64,000 nt of DNA. It comes from Sorghum bicolor (taxonomy: Eukaryota > Streptophyta > Magnoliopsida > Poales > Poaceae). The translations under genes and the position numbers were made by a program. This document shows positions 1 to 10,599 of the stretch, one piece after another. Numbering within the stretch: the stretch's first letter is position 1; each line of letters starts with the position of its first letter. The notes beneath the pieces were generated by a model, which saw only the letters and a list, made by a program, of their open reading frames with translations, did not search any database and was not told the origin of the DNA. The stretch covers positions 50,553,262 to 50,617,261 of the forward strand of contig NC_012871.2 of NCBI RefSeq assembly GCF_000003195.3. The letters are read 5' to 3'.

Positions 1-546
1 AGTAAAGTAAAATCAGTGGCAAAACTGTAAATATTTGAAAACGTATTTTGTTTAAATTTTCAAATTTAGAAAATGTAATCCTATAGGGGTACCATGGACC
101 GTGGATTCAAAAACAAAGTTCTCGAGGGTCTCTTTAGAATATGTGGCGGCCAAAGGGGTATTGCTCAATTTGAGCCTTTGGATCTGCGAGGAACGGCTCA
201 GGTTAAATAAAAGGGAGAGAGAAGGAGGATTCGGCCACCGACGATGAGCATCCACGGCGCGCGCCATGGCCGGAACTTCAGAAGCTCGTCGGAGTTCACT
301 AATCCGAGGAGTTAGTCTGTCATTTCCAAACCGATCACAACAGGAGATAGAGGAGATGGTCGCGAGCTCACCTAGGCGCCCAACACGGATCAAGAGAGCT
401 CGGTTGGCTGTATTGCTTGGCGTGGCGGATTCTTTTTGGCGGCAAGATCCAAAACACGATGAGGGAACAGCTAGGGCGGTTTCGTGTCACGTAGACGTAG
501 ATGGAAAAAGGAGAGTGCTGGGCTGCTGGTGGCTCCACGGTGCTTA
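1..546 (+). mobile_element. Probable Ty3/gypsy LTR, left part, interrupted by Harbinger
   Basis: No convincing gene is present. The stretch resumes at 6396 after the Harbinger insertion and seems to end at 6863 in GGTGTTACA, the usual 3' end of grass LTRs of the TGTAACACC...GGTGTTACA class. The 5' end lies outside the window. Open frames at 52-393 (minus) and 266-586 (plus) have no recognisable domain, and the latter runs into the Harbinger terminus, so I treat them as chance. The LTR assignment rests on the end motif and on base composition typical of such LTRs; the opposite end was not seen. Confidence 0.45.
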
Positions 547-549
547 TAA

Positions 550-2062
550 GAGCATCTCCAAGAGATTATCTAAACTAATTATCTAAATTTAGCCATTTAG
601 CTATTTTGTATAATGAGTTTTACTTGAAAAAACTAGAGTACTCCAGCAGATTGTCTAAATTAAGACTCTCTATATTCAAAGTCATGCCACGTCACCTGAT
701 CTCCCGTCTTTTTTGGATTGCATCGACCGCATCCGGTCTGGCTCGTACACCGCAAGCGAACTCTGCAACCCTTCATCTATTTGAAGCCGGATCTGCTAGC
801 TAGGCAAAGCACTCGACGGCCGCACGGCACGGCGGCAAGAGGCAACACGCGCAGCAGCCTGATCGTGGTGGCGGACCGCCGCCATAGCAACGTCGCTGTT
901 GGCCAGGCATCACGCGGCAGCCTGCACGGGGCCTTGATTGCAGCCATCTACAAGGTATGTTTCCCTATCTGTACAGATAATTTGGCTGACATTGAATTAG
1001 TCTGGTTGACCATAGGAATTTGTTCTTGTTCCGTATAGCTCAAGTTGTGTCAACGATGGATTCTGAAGATGAGTTCGATACATTTGTACAGAATGAAATA
1101 CTTGAGTCCTCATCTTCAGACAATGGGGATGATTTATATACTGCTGCGCACATAGTTGGAGAGGTCAATGACAATGAACCAAATCGTCGAGGATCTATCG
1201 AGGGACATCGTGTATTGGATCGAGATAGGCAATCTGGGCACTCCAGACTTTTTCAAGACTATTTCTCAGATGATCCTACATATGGGCCGGACCACTTCAG
1301 GCGCAGGTTTTAAATTTTTCCTCGTACTATGGATTTTGTTTTGTACATATACTATATGTATGGCTAATTAGTTTGTATTGTCTTTAACTAAAAAAATTAA
1401 TTTGTATTGTGCCATAGATTTCGAATGAGGCGCCATGTGTTTGTTCGTATAATGAATGCGGTTGAGGAGCATGATGACTACTTTGTGCAAAAGAGAAATG
1501 CAGCCGGTACCTTAGGACTATCTTGTTTGCAGAAGGTGGTGGCCGCATTTCGGATGATAGCTTATGGTGTAGCAGCTGATGCTACAGATGACTATGTACG
1601 AATTGGGGAGAGTACTACTCTAGAAAGTTTGAGAAGGTTTGCCACAGCTGTTGTTGAGGTATTTGGACCTGAGTACATGAGATTGCCTAATGAGCAAGAT
1701 ACTGCTAGACTACTTGCAATTGGTGAGAGTAGAGGTTTTCCGGGAATGCTAGGCTCTATAGATTGCATGCATTGGACCTGGAAAAATTGTCCTGTTGCAT
1801 GGAAAGGTGTATTTCGCGGACACAAAAAGGAGTCTACTGTAATTCTAGAAGCAGTTGCATCTAAAGATCTTTGGATTTGGCATGCATTCTTCGGGATGCC
1901 AGGCTCACATAATGATATCAATGTTCTTCAAAGGTCTCCTATATTTGCAAGACTTGCTGAAGGTGAAGGTCCACAGGTCATCTATAACATCAATGGGAAC
2001 GACTATACAATGGGCTATTATCTTGCAGATGGCATATATCCATCTTGGGCTACATTTGTGAA
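550..2062 (+). repeat. Left arm of the 1.5-kb inverted repeat
   Basis: This arm pairs base for base with 4880-6392 (positions sum to 6942) with no indels that I could find. It covers the terminal inverted repeat, the leader, transposase exon 1, the intron, and exon 2 up to just past the second catalytic Asp. A degenerate second copy of the terminal motif lies at about 636-665 (CTCCAGCAGATTGTCTAAA). Confidence 0.93.
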
Positions 2063-2471
2063 AACCATACCAGAGCCACAAGGGAACAAGAAGAAATATT
2101 TTGCCAAGGCTCAAGAAGCTTGTAGGAAGGATGTTGAACGAGCATTTGGGGTTCTACAAGCTCGTTTTGCTATCATTCGACAGCCAGCTCGTGTGTGGGA
2201 TGAGGAAACACTTGCAGTTATCATGAATGCTTGTGTCATTATGCATAACATGATTGTCGAGGATGAGGGTATTGACGAAGATGATTTCAATTATGATGAT
2301 ATGGGAGAAAAAGTGAAAATATCCCATGCTCGTACACCTGAACTAGATGAATTCATTCAAAACTACAAGAACATCCAGGACAAGGAAACTCACACACAGC
2401 TTCAAGCCGACCTTATTGAGCACTTATGGCAACATCATCCAGATCTATATAAGAATATTATTGTTGAATGA
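1056..2471 (+). CDS. Harbinger-type DDE transposase (two exons)
   Basis: This nuclease-like transposase of the HARBI1 family cuts the ends of the element. The model is join(1056-1306, 1418-2471), 434 residues. The intron has GT at 1307 and AG at 1416-1417, and splicing rebuilds the family-typical FRRRFRMRR segment across the junction. An acidic N-terminal exon (residues 1-83) is followed by a helical DNA-binding part and the DDE domain. The three acidic residues are visible: D199 in SIDCMHW, D288 in LADGIYP and E324 in VERAFGVLQARF. The length is normal for the family and I see no stop or frameshift. The apparent start of the open frame at 1407 is TTG inside the intron, so ATG 1056 is preferred. 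In this family it acts with the ORF1 protein encoded convergently at 2802-4547. Confidence 0.9.
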
Positions 2472-2801
2472 ATTTATTTACTATTTGGAAATAATTGTTA
2501 GATAATTTTATTTACCTTTAGAATATTATCTTATATTCATGTACACTTTATTTGCTTGTAGAAAAAATTGCATTTTCATTGAGTTATTGAAATAACAGAC
2601 CGTGCAGTAGGCTATCATGATTGATCTCATTGAGTTACTGAACAGACTTCACAAGGCCATGTGTCAAACTGATTGTGACCAGAACAGCCATGTAGAACTC
2701 AAAGTGTTGTCAATATGAGAACAAGTACTACAAATATATTAATAGAGACAGCAAATGTGGTAATCTGAGACCAAGTTCTACAAAATATATAAGAACAAGT
2801 A

Positions 2802-4547
2802 CTAATTATTTAGGCGACTTGCACATATGTCTTTCTTGAGCACTTCGTAGTACTTTTGTAGGTCAATACTCATGTGCCTTGTGTCGACATTCATAACCCT
2901 CTCTTCTTCTAGTTTCTTGTTGAACTCAAATTGTTTGCTTTGTAACTCAAGTTTTTCTTTCTCCAACCTGATTCTTTCTTCCTGCAACGCAAAGGCTTTC
3001 TTGCACCTCTCCTCTTTCTTCAACTCCTTTTCTGCATCGGCTTCTTTCCTTTTTGCCAAAAGATAATCCAATGCTTCGATGCTAGAATGTTGCCGTAACT
3101 TTTGCTTCTCCTTCTTTTGCCCTGGAGGTCTCTGAAGTGTATTATTTGAATGTTGATTGTCATCAGTAGTAGCAGTGGTCAACAATGGAGGAGCTGATGC
3201 AGGACTTGAATTGGCTACAACCTTTTGCTTTTTACTGCTTGTCTTATGGGTTTGCATCTGCTTCTGCCTATCTGCCCACTTAGCTGTGCCTTTCAATAAT
3301 TTCCAGCAATGCATGTATGGAAATTGCCTATGGTGCTTGTCTTCTTTAATGAACATTTTCAATGCATCTGCTTGCTGCATAGTAGGCAACGAATAATCTG
3401 TAAGATGCGTCTAAATAATATACAATTCGAAATGGAAAGGTGTGTCATCAAACCTTGTCATCGATAGTCATGCCACTTTGATTTCTATTCTCAATCTTGG
3501 AAAGATAACCAGCAAAGAGGTTCACATCATGTTGTATACCAGACCAACGATTTACCAAAGAGCCTTGTGTGCGATCAGATGAGAAATCCTTGTGGGCATG
3601 GAAATGTGCGTGTATCCGTTTCCAATATGTGGTACGTGCTTGGTCCACACCTTTTACTGGATCCAAACTCACGTTGAGCCATGATTTCACTAGTTGTTCA
3701 TCCTCCTCAATTGTGAAGTTTTTTGTTCTTTTCATGTTTGCTTTCCCTATTGCTTCAACCTCATCTTGTGCTACTACTTCCTGAGAAGGAGGTGGGTTTT
3801 CAAACTCACCAGAAAGACCTAAGCCATTTTCCACCAGACCAGTGAAATATCCCCTTGAATCCATGGCACCTATGATTGCAAATAACAACGATTTATCAGA
3901 TGTGTTTCAAATTCTATGGCTGGCAAAGTAGTATGCATGCACTATCAACCAACTGACAGAACTAGAATTTCGTACTACTGGAGAGGAGTACCAATGATCC
4001 TATAACATTTCAGAACACTGAATCAGATAAGCAACAAGAACAAGTTGCTTTGCTACAAGGTATATACTGCAGTCTACACAATCAGTAATGTTATATTGTT
4101 ATCATAATCTCAGTTTGCAGAAACAAATAAGTCTCAGTTTCAGTACTTAATATAGAGATCAATCATGACAATCCATTAGACAGAGAATAGCAATAGTCAT
4201 CCACTGCTAGGAATATACTAGAAAAGAAATAGAGTGACCAAGACCTCACCAGATAATTCCTCGACGACACCCTGTGATGCATCTAGGAAGGGGAATTGTG
4301 GCTGCTGGTTTGGGGAGGGGGCCCGCGATGGCTGGAAACTGAAGTCAGTGGAAGGAATCACTCTACGCTGCATCAATCCAGCCTCTCTGTTTTCCATCCA
4401 TCCTAGATTCACATGGCCAAATTCCTGGCTTCCTTGAGGCACGGAACCGCCGGCAAATTGGCCCATCGTAGAAGATGCCCGCCCGGCCAGGTTGCTGTAC
4501 TCCCCGCTCACAGGTGCCAGACCACGAGGTCGCGGCGGCAGTGACAT
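2802..4547 (-). CDS. Harbinger ORF1 protein, Myb/SANT-like DNA-binding partner (three exons)
   Basis: In PIF/Pong-type elements this protein binds the element ends and helps bring the transposase to DNA in the nucleus. The model is complement join(4547-4250, 3869-3454, 3374-2802), 428 residues, with GT-AG at both introns and phases that fit (298, 416 and 573 nt). Exon 1 is rich in Pro, Gly and Ser. Exon 2 holds a trihelix/SANT-like segment (KNFTIEEDEQLVKSWLNVS, then TYWKRIHAHFH). Exon 3 has HCWKLLKGTAKW, typical of the NAM-associated C-terminal region, followed by a strongly charged coiled coil and a C-terminal LQKYYEVLKKDI. I see no disabling mutation. The intron 1 donor GTGAGG and acceptor at 3870-3871 are inferred from frame. 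The start at 4547 is the first in-frame ATG. Confidence 0.8.
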
Positions 4548-4799
4548 CTCGCGCCGTCGCCGGTGATTGGTTGGGGAACCGCCGCAAAGGCCGTGGCGGA
4601 GGAAGCTGAAGCCCGCTAGGAACGTGCCCTCCTGCTGTGGCGGAGGAAGCTGATGCGTGCGTGGTCGCTTGTGCGCGGGAAGGAGGCATCTCGCGCGCGG
4701 GAAGGAGGTGTCTGGCGCGCGGGAAGGCTTCGCTGGCGCGCGCGGAAGCCGAATAGCGAGCGGCGCATGATATCCATCTTTGGATACCGAAAAATCCGG

Positions 4800-4879
4800 G
4801 AAGGAGTGTTATCCAATTTGAAGACTCATCTAGACAATCTGTTGGGAGCTGTTTTTTCCTCATATTAGCCAAATTTACA
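4800..4879. other. Relict original 3' end of the Harbinger element
   Basis: Read on minus, 4879-4800 resembles the left subterminal region at about 585-670: AAATTTGGCTA, then GAAAAAAC, then CCAACAGATTGTCTA. The outermost roughly 45 bp expected of a normal right terminus are missing; the inverted arm begins instead. This looks like the original right end, fused to an inverted copy of the left end. The homology was judged by eye. Confidence 0.6.
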
Positions 4880-6392
4880 TTCACAAATGTAGCCCAAGAT
4901 GGATATATGCCATCTGCAAGATAATAGCCCATTGTATAGTCGTTCCCATTGATGTTATAGATGACCTGTGGACCTTCACCTTCAGCAAGTCTTGCAAATA
5001 TAGGAGACCTTTGAAGAACATTGATATCATTATGTGAGCCTGGCATCCCGAAGAATGCATGCCAAATCCAAAGATCTTTAGATGCAACTGCTTCTAGAAT
5101 TACAGTAGACTCCTTTTTGTGTCCGCGAAATACACCTTTCCATGCAACAGGACAATTTTTCTAGGTCCAATGCATGCAATCTATAGAGCCTAGCATTCCC
5201 GGAAAACCTCTACTCTCACCAATTGCAAGTAGTCTAGCAGTATCTTGCTCATTAGGCAATCTCATGTACTCAGGTCCAAATACCTCAACAACAGCTGTGG
5301 CAAACCTTCTCAAACTTTCTAGAGTAGTACTCTCCCCAATTCGTACATAGTCATCTGTAGCATCAGCTGCTACACCATAAGCTATCATCCGAAATGCGGC
5401 CACCACCTTCTGCAAACAAGATAGTCCTAAGGTACCGGCTGCATTTCTCTTTTGCACAAAGTAGTCATCATGCTCCTCAACCGCATTCATTATACGAACA
5501 AACACATGGCGCCTCATTCGAAATCTATGGCACAATACAAATTAATTTTTTTAGTTAAAGACAATACAAACTAATTAGCCATACATATAGTATATGTACA
5601 AAACAAAATCCATAGTACGAGGAAAAATTTAAAACCTGCGCCTGAAGTGGTCCGGCCCATATGTAGGATCATCTGAGAAATAGTCTTGAAAAAGTCTGGA
5701 GTGCCCAGATTGCCTATCTCGATCCAATACACGATGTCCCTCGATAGATCCTCGACGATTTGGTTCATTGTCATTGACCTCTCCAACTATGTGCGTAGCA
5801 GTATATAAATCATCCCCATTGTCTGAAGATGAGGACTCAAGTATTTCATTCTGTACAAATGTATCGAACTCATCTTCAGAATCCATCGTTGACACAACTT
5901 GAGCTATACGGAACAAGAACAAATTCCTATGGTCAACCAGACTAATTCAATGTCAGCCAAATTATCTGTACAGATAGGGAAACATACCTTGTAGATGGCT
6001 GCAATCAAGGCCCCGTGCAGGCTGCCGCGTGATGCCTGGCCAACAGCGACGTTGCTATGGCGGCGGTCCGCCACCACGATCAGGCTGCTGCGCGTGTTGC
6101 CTCTTGCCGCCGTGCCGTGCGGCCGTCGAGTGCTTTGCCTAGCTAGCAGATCCGGCTTCAAATAGATGAAGGGTTGCAGAGTTCGCTTGCGGTGTACGAG
6201 CCAGACCGGATGCGGTCGATGCAATCCAAAAAAGACGGGAGATCAGATGACGTGGCATGACTTTGAATATAGAGAGTCTTAATTTAGACAATCTGCTGGA
6301 GTACTCTAGTTTTTTCAAGTAAAACTCATTATACAAAATAGCTAAATGGCTAAATTTAGATAATTAGTTTAGATAATCTCTTGGAGATGCTC
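4880..6392 (-). repeat. Right arm of the 1.5-kb inverted repeat
   Basis: This is the inverted copy of 550-2062. I noted only two substitutions in the coding part: 1146/5796, and 1780/5162. The second turns the Trp codon two residues after CMH into TAG. It includes a complete second copy of the element end, with TSD TAA at 6393-6395. Confidence 0.92.
4881..5886 (-). pseudogene. Truncated inverted copy of the Harbinger transposase
   Basis: Exon 1 (from ATG 5886), the intron and the first 60 percent of exon 2 are present. The copy has a TAG at 5161-5163 in place of the Trp of the CMHWTW motif. It ends at 4880, just after the second catalytic Asp, so E324 and the C-terminus are absent. It cannot make a working transposase. 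Confidence 0.9.
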
Positions 6393-6395
6393 TAA

Positions 6396-6863
6396 GAGAG
6401 GCAATTCATGCATCTCCGAAGGCTACGGCGCGAGGGAGACGGAGGGGACGCCGACACGTGGGCCCATTTGGTTAGTGACCATAAGAAGGGAGGCGCTGCC
6501 ATGCAGGCCAGGCGCGTTAGTGAGAGAAAAGGTGTGCGCGGGCCGGCTGCTGACTCGGCCGCTGGGCCTCACCTGGAGCTGGGTCACCAGGCCGAACAGG
6601 GAGGGGAGACTTCCTTTTTTTTTTTTTCTATTTCGTTTTCCAAAGCTTCTTTTCAAATAGAAACTGAATTCAAATCTGAATTTAAGCAAAACCACACAGC
6701 AAAAAATAAATATGTTCCAGCATGAATACATAAACATATTTATAACCTTATGATAGATTTTAAACTCAACAAAATTATTTATATACTAAATTATATGCTC
6801 ACAAAATACTTAAATAAATCAAATTTAATCCTATCAATTGAAAATCAAATTTCAGGTGTTACA
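6396..6863 (+). mobile_element. Probable Ty3/gypsy LTR, right part
   Basis: This continues the 1-546 segment across the Harbinger insertion. A GC-rich stretch is followed by a poly-T tract (6617-6628) and an AT-rich tail ending GGTGTTACA at 6863. The open frames here (6408-6737) are low-complexity and unrecognised. Confidence 0.45.
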
Positions 6864-8039
6864 CATACATAATTTGATTAAAAAAATTCTTTTCTTATTT
6901 ATCCTATTCTACAAAATAAAAATATATAATATATTTCATGTATAAATAATTATAACCATTCAGTGTAATTACATGAACGATTTATAATTATTTTGGAATA
7001 ACGCAGCAAAGCTCGTCACATTTCTATTAGGCCAGTGCAAATGGTGTGTTCTGTTATAGTGAATAAAAGAGATAAATGGAGAAATGGAACAATCTTTCTT
7101 GAGTTTTATGTGCTTGGCCTTAATAGAAAGAATGGTTATTGGTTACCAACTTGCCATTCCTTGGTAGCAAAATAATTCACCGGTTCGGTGATGCGTGAAT
7201 AGTTCCCAGCCCGCACTATTCCTTCGCTACTTTTATAAAAGCAAAATTTCACTACCTATTTCTCTCAACATACAAACTATCCAACTAAACAATCCACTAT
7301 CAAACCTCGCTATCTATTTCTCTCAACATGCAAACTATTCAACTAGGCAATCTACTATTACATACAGTTAAAATGTACTAGCTTATTCAACTCTAATATT
7401 CATGTTAGTAAGTCACCTATTTCTCTGAACATACATTACAGCTGTCCAATTAAACAATACACATTCTAACTTATTTATATTCCTTCTTTATACCTGTGAC
7501 AACGCGTGGAAATTCTCCTAGTTTAGCAGCAGAATGATTTTGGACGTGGAATGGCCCGGAACAGGCTAACCGAACGGCCCCCTCAATTGAAACCCCTGTT
7601 CCATTGAGGCCCGTAAGCTTTTTTTTTTTTAAAAAAAAGGGAATATATTGGCCAGTAAGCTTGGGACAAAGTTCTCAACCAAAATAAGCTAAATAATCTC
7701 TTAAAATGGTAAGGACTGGTTACTTGACCAAATCGATTGTTCATATCACGGAGTGGCGTCAAGTATGAAGCTTTGATCTCTCTGTGGCTACCTGCGCACT
7801 GTCCACAACTTGGTAGCCATTAATTTGGCATATCATGCATGCTCAAGTTTTGTACAGAAGCTGCCATTCATTTCTGATTCTGGATACTCATCCAAACTAT
7901 GTACATGTACTACATATGTCTCACAGAACTCAGGCCAAAACTGCTTCTAACAGAAGCCTATCACTGCTGCTAACAGAAGTCTATCAACATTTCAAAAAAA
8001 AAAGCATGTGGAAACATTTACTGGCTCCTAATGGCTTGA
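6864..8039. other. Unassigned non-coding DNA downstream of the DVL-like gene
   Basis: No open frame of note. Two copies of an approximately 59-bp direct repeat (CTATTTCTCTCAACATRCAA) lie at about 7255 and 7314, with a weaker third near 7417. A T11/A8 hairpin-like tract lies at about 7620-7638. The final part must hold the 3' untranslated region of the minus-strand DVL-like gene. No element ends with a matching TSD were found. Confidence 0.5.
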
Positions 8040-8165
8040 TCAATCATGCCAGGTTATGAGCATGGCTACACATCGGCGGATGATGTAGAGCCTGGCCTTC
8101 TGCTCCTTCAGCACCTTCCTGAGCTGCTTGAATTTGAGATCATGAGCACCCATCCTCATCTTCAT
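8040..8165 (-). CDS. DVL/ROTUNDIFOLIA-like small polypeptide, 41 aa
   Basis: Members of this plant-specific family are short membrane-associated peptides whose overexpression alters cell proliferation and organ shape. The 41-residue product starts MKMRMGAHDL and carries the DVL signature in its C-terminal half: REQ-like KEQKARLYIIRRCVAM, then LITWHD. The spacing (basic stretch, E-Q, R-L-Y-I-I-R-R-C-V, M-L, W) matches the family core, about residues 12-40. Three in-frame ATGs lie close together (8165, 8159, 8153). No upstream in-frame ATG is seen, so the first is used. A TATA box sits 115 bp upstream, implying a leader of roughly 80 nt. The frame is too short for most gene finders. It is the only host-type gene I find here. 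The gene is intact, but its promoter is split by a hAT element. Confidence 0.85.
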   Translation of the reverse strand: MKMRMGAHDLKFKQLRKVLKEQKARLYIIRRCVAMLITWHD

Positions 8166-8278
8166 CTTCAGATGTGAAAAGCTAAGGCTGTCGACTCCAA
8201 AGATGATGCTGAGAAGGATTTCCAGTTGGGTTTGGATTTCTGAATGGAACTGTGGTGTTAGCTTGGTCGAGGCTTGGA

Positions 8279-8288
8279 GTTTATATAG
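8279..8288 (-). promoter_or_regulatory. TATA box of the DVL-like gene
   Basis: CTATATAAAC on the minus strand, 115 bp before the ATG at 8165, with a stop-free but ATG-free stretch between. This is the expected place for a plant core promoter. The hAT insertion at 8314/8315 lies about 26 bp further upstream. Confidence 0.7.
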
Positions 8289-8314
8289 GCAGTTGTCATG
8301 TGGGATACGTCAGC

Positions 8315-9248
8315 CAGGGCCGTCCCTGGGCATGTGCGGGATGAGCGACCGTACAGGGCCTCTAATTCTCACGGGCCTCCAAATATAGAGTATATATACT
8401 ATATACGTATTCTAGATAAGCACGTACTGCTTCGGCCTTTGGCCTTTAACAAAGCGGTGCGCACAACAATAGCCCAGTAACAAATATTTTGTTGGCTGGC
8501 CGCTGGACTAGACGTCATTCGTTTTTAGTTAGCAATTGCGGACCCCAAACTGAATCATATCGTAAAACAGTATACGTCTCCTCTTCTACCATCACCGCCA
8601 TCACCTGATACCCTATCGGCCGCCGGCACGAGCACCGTATCGCGACCTGATCGCGAGTGACCAGGCGTGACAAATTGACGGCAATAGCGAGGCACTAAGG
8701 CCCTGAAGGTAATATTAATGATTCATATATTTTTTTTCAATTCATTCACAATCACAGCACCAAGCCGTGAACAATAATAAGTAGTGGGTCGATCTCTAAA
8801 TTTTGTTCTTTTGATCTAGACACCTAATAGAATAGCGTCTAAAGATTGAAACCATGCATTTTGCAAATTGTTCTAGAAAATTTTGAATCGAGTTGGCAAA
8901 AGCGTAAGAAAAACAAAGAATAGAAGAATTAGTCCAATCTCATGAAGGAGCTATAGATAGGTTTGTTACAAAACGGTCACAAGTGTCATCTGATAATCCG
9001 ACACCTGACCAGGGGCAAGCAATTGACAATAATGTTTATAATAATCCTATAGATCCTCCAGAAAATAATATTGAAGTTGAGGAAGCTCTCCCCGACAACA
9101 CAAATACTCAGATAGACAATAACAGTGAGAACTTAAATCCTTCTTCGGATGCTGGTAATTTTTTTCAGTAAAATATATTTGATCCAAGATATTATAGGCC
9201 TCTTTTTTAGTTTCGTACAAGACCTCCAGTTTCCCTAGGACGGCCCTG
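8315..9248 (+). mobile_element. Internally deleted hAT element (Tip100-like)
   Basis: The ends are CAGGGCCGTCCCTGG at 8315 and the matching CCTAGGACGGCCCTG at 9234-9248. CGTCAGC flanks both sides (8308-8314 and 9249-9255); 7 bp are shared where hAT elements usually give 8. At 934 bp it keeps only the N-terminal part of a TTF-type zinc-finger hAT transposase and cannot be autonomous. It lies just upstream of the TATA box of the DVL-like gene. Confidence 0.85.
8880..9215 (+). pseudogene. N-terminal fragment of a TTF-type hAT transposase
   Basis: A basic start (QKRKK, then a frameshift) leads into IEELVQSHEGAIDRFV, an Asn/Asp-rich linker and NIFDPRYYRP. This is the order seen at the N-terminus of plant Tip100/ZMYM-like hAT proteins, before the TTF zinc finger. 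The zinc finger, catalytic core and dimerisation domain are missing. There is a stop after FFQ at 9169-9171. Confidence 0.65.
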
Positions 9249-9255
9249 CGTCAGC

Positions 9256-9447
9256 TGATAGCCGGAAATCTATCTTAATTAACTTATCATTCGGTTCATG
9301 CTTGCCGTAAAAAAATAAAGTCTTCTGTGATCTTCGAGTTATTTACTCTAGTTCGCTGATGCCTATTTGACTTGATGGTACTCTAATAGAACTGTGTGCA
9401 CTGCATGACTAATGACAATTATCAGCAGGAGAGCAGGTAACAGACTG

Positions 9448-9478
<31 letters not shown>

Positions 9479-10537
9479 ATGTGGCTTCCGGTTTGATAAC
9501 GTAAACAAATCATGCAAGGAACTCAAGTAAGCCAATGCCAATTAAAGCAAAGTCAAAGGCTACAGTTTTGTATAGGGATACAAATAAAAAATTAAAGGTC
9601 AGCCTGTAATTTACACTGATAATACATGCAAAGTAATGTCAACGAACTTATTCAATATATGAGCAAGGTTTTGACCAAACAAAAACGTATGACGACAAAC
9701 GAATCGATGTTTGTACATATGAGCTCACACATCGTTGGTGTAAACTCACAATGGACGCATGGAGCATTCCTGTTAGTTTCCTCACAATGTCAGCTCAGAA
9801 AATATTATTTACACTCACTTTTCATCTACTACAATTCTGACGACAAGCCGTTTGTACATATGTACTTTTTCGAGAACGCGCTTAAAGCTCGTATTTCATT
9901 AAGAAGAAGTTTAGAGAAAAATGGGTGTAAATAACTGGTCGAATCATCTGATAACGTAAAGGTCAACAGGTAGGGTGGTACCTGGTAAGAAGTGAAAGTA
10001 AAGTATCCATAGTCAACCACTTCTGCACAGTCAGCACAACTGGTAATCGACGAATCCTGGGTTGTTGGCAGTTACAAGTCAACTGAGCCCATGATCGTCA
10101 CAGCACATATTCATCAGTTCAGATAGGTAAAACTCCAAACAACACGCGTTTGACCAAATTAAATTACATCCCTTATTATGCTAGTAGTACATAGGTACAA
10201 TGCACCTGCCACTAATTGCTTACGTCTCCAGGTTAATGAAATGATTCGATACTCGCTCCTGATAATTAATTTGTTTTTGCAGGACGACAGTCCTGGCCGA
10301 AGTTACAACAAACAAATAATGTACATGGTAATTCGCAAAAAAAAAAAAAGATGTACACGGTGAAAAAACACAATAAGGTCGGACATTATTACAATTCACG
10401 AAAGGAAATACATTTAAATTAAGAGAAATATGAGTTACTCTAAAGTACCATATATGTATTCTGCAGGAAAAGTTTTTTGAAAAAAGAAATTGTAAGGGAG
10501 AGCATATAAGAGCTAAGAAGTGAAGCTACAAACATCT
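9256..10537. other. Displaced upstream region of the DVL-like gene; otherwise unassigned
   Basis: No recognisable gene. Before the hAT insertion this was the distal promoter side of the DVL-like gene. It holds a microsatellite at 9448-9478. A stretch near 9870-9910 (CGAGAACGCG, then CATTAAGAAGAAG) resembles sequence common in grass retroelement tails, but I could not tie it to a family. Confidence 0.45.
9448..9478. repeat. Compound (CT)n(GT)n microsatellite
   Basis: About eight CT units are followed directly by seven TG units. It lies about 200 bp beyond the hAT end, on the upstream side of the DVL-like gene. Length polymorphism is likely. Confidence 0.9.
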
Positions 10538-10599
10538 CATACTACCATTGGCGGACCTAGGCCACTACTACAGAACAGGCCTTTGGTCACTTGCCCAAA

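Larger units (their letters stand above)
550..6392 (+). mobile_element. PIF/Harbinger DNA transposon with 1.5-kb palindromic arms
   Basis: The element starts GAGCATCTCCAAGAG at 550 and ends with the reverse complement at 6392. It is flanked by TAA at 547-549 and 6393-6395, the 3-bp TSD expected for PIF/Harbinger. It contains a DDE transposase gene on plus and the ORF1 Myb-like gene on minus; the two are convergent, with about 330 bp of AT-rich non-coding DNA between them (2472-2801). GC-rich DNA at 4548-4799 is probably the ORF1 promoter and leader. The right 1513 bp (4880-6392) is an inverted copy of the left 1513 bp (550-2062). Both proteins look intact, so the element may have coding capacity for its own movement. 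Confidence 0.93.

Noticed and set aside
266..586. 106-codon frame upstream of and into the Harbinger end
   Set aside because: It crosses the transposon boundary at 550 and has no recognised domain, so it is a chance frame in an LTR-like region.
7028..7600. A possible MITE between GGCCAGTGCAAATGG and the GGCCCC region near 7570
   Set aside because: The candidate ends are not convincing inverted repeats and no TSD could be found.
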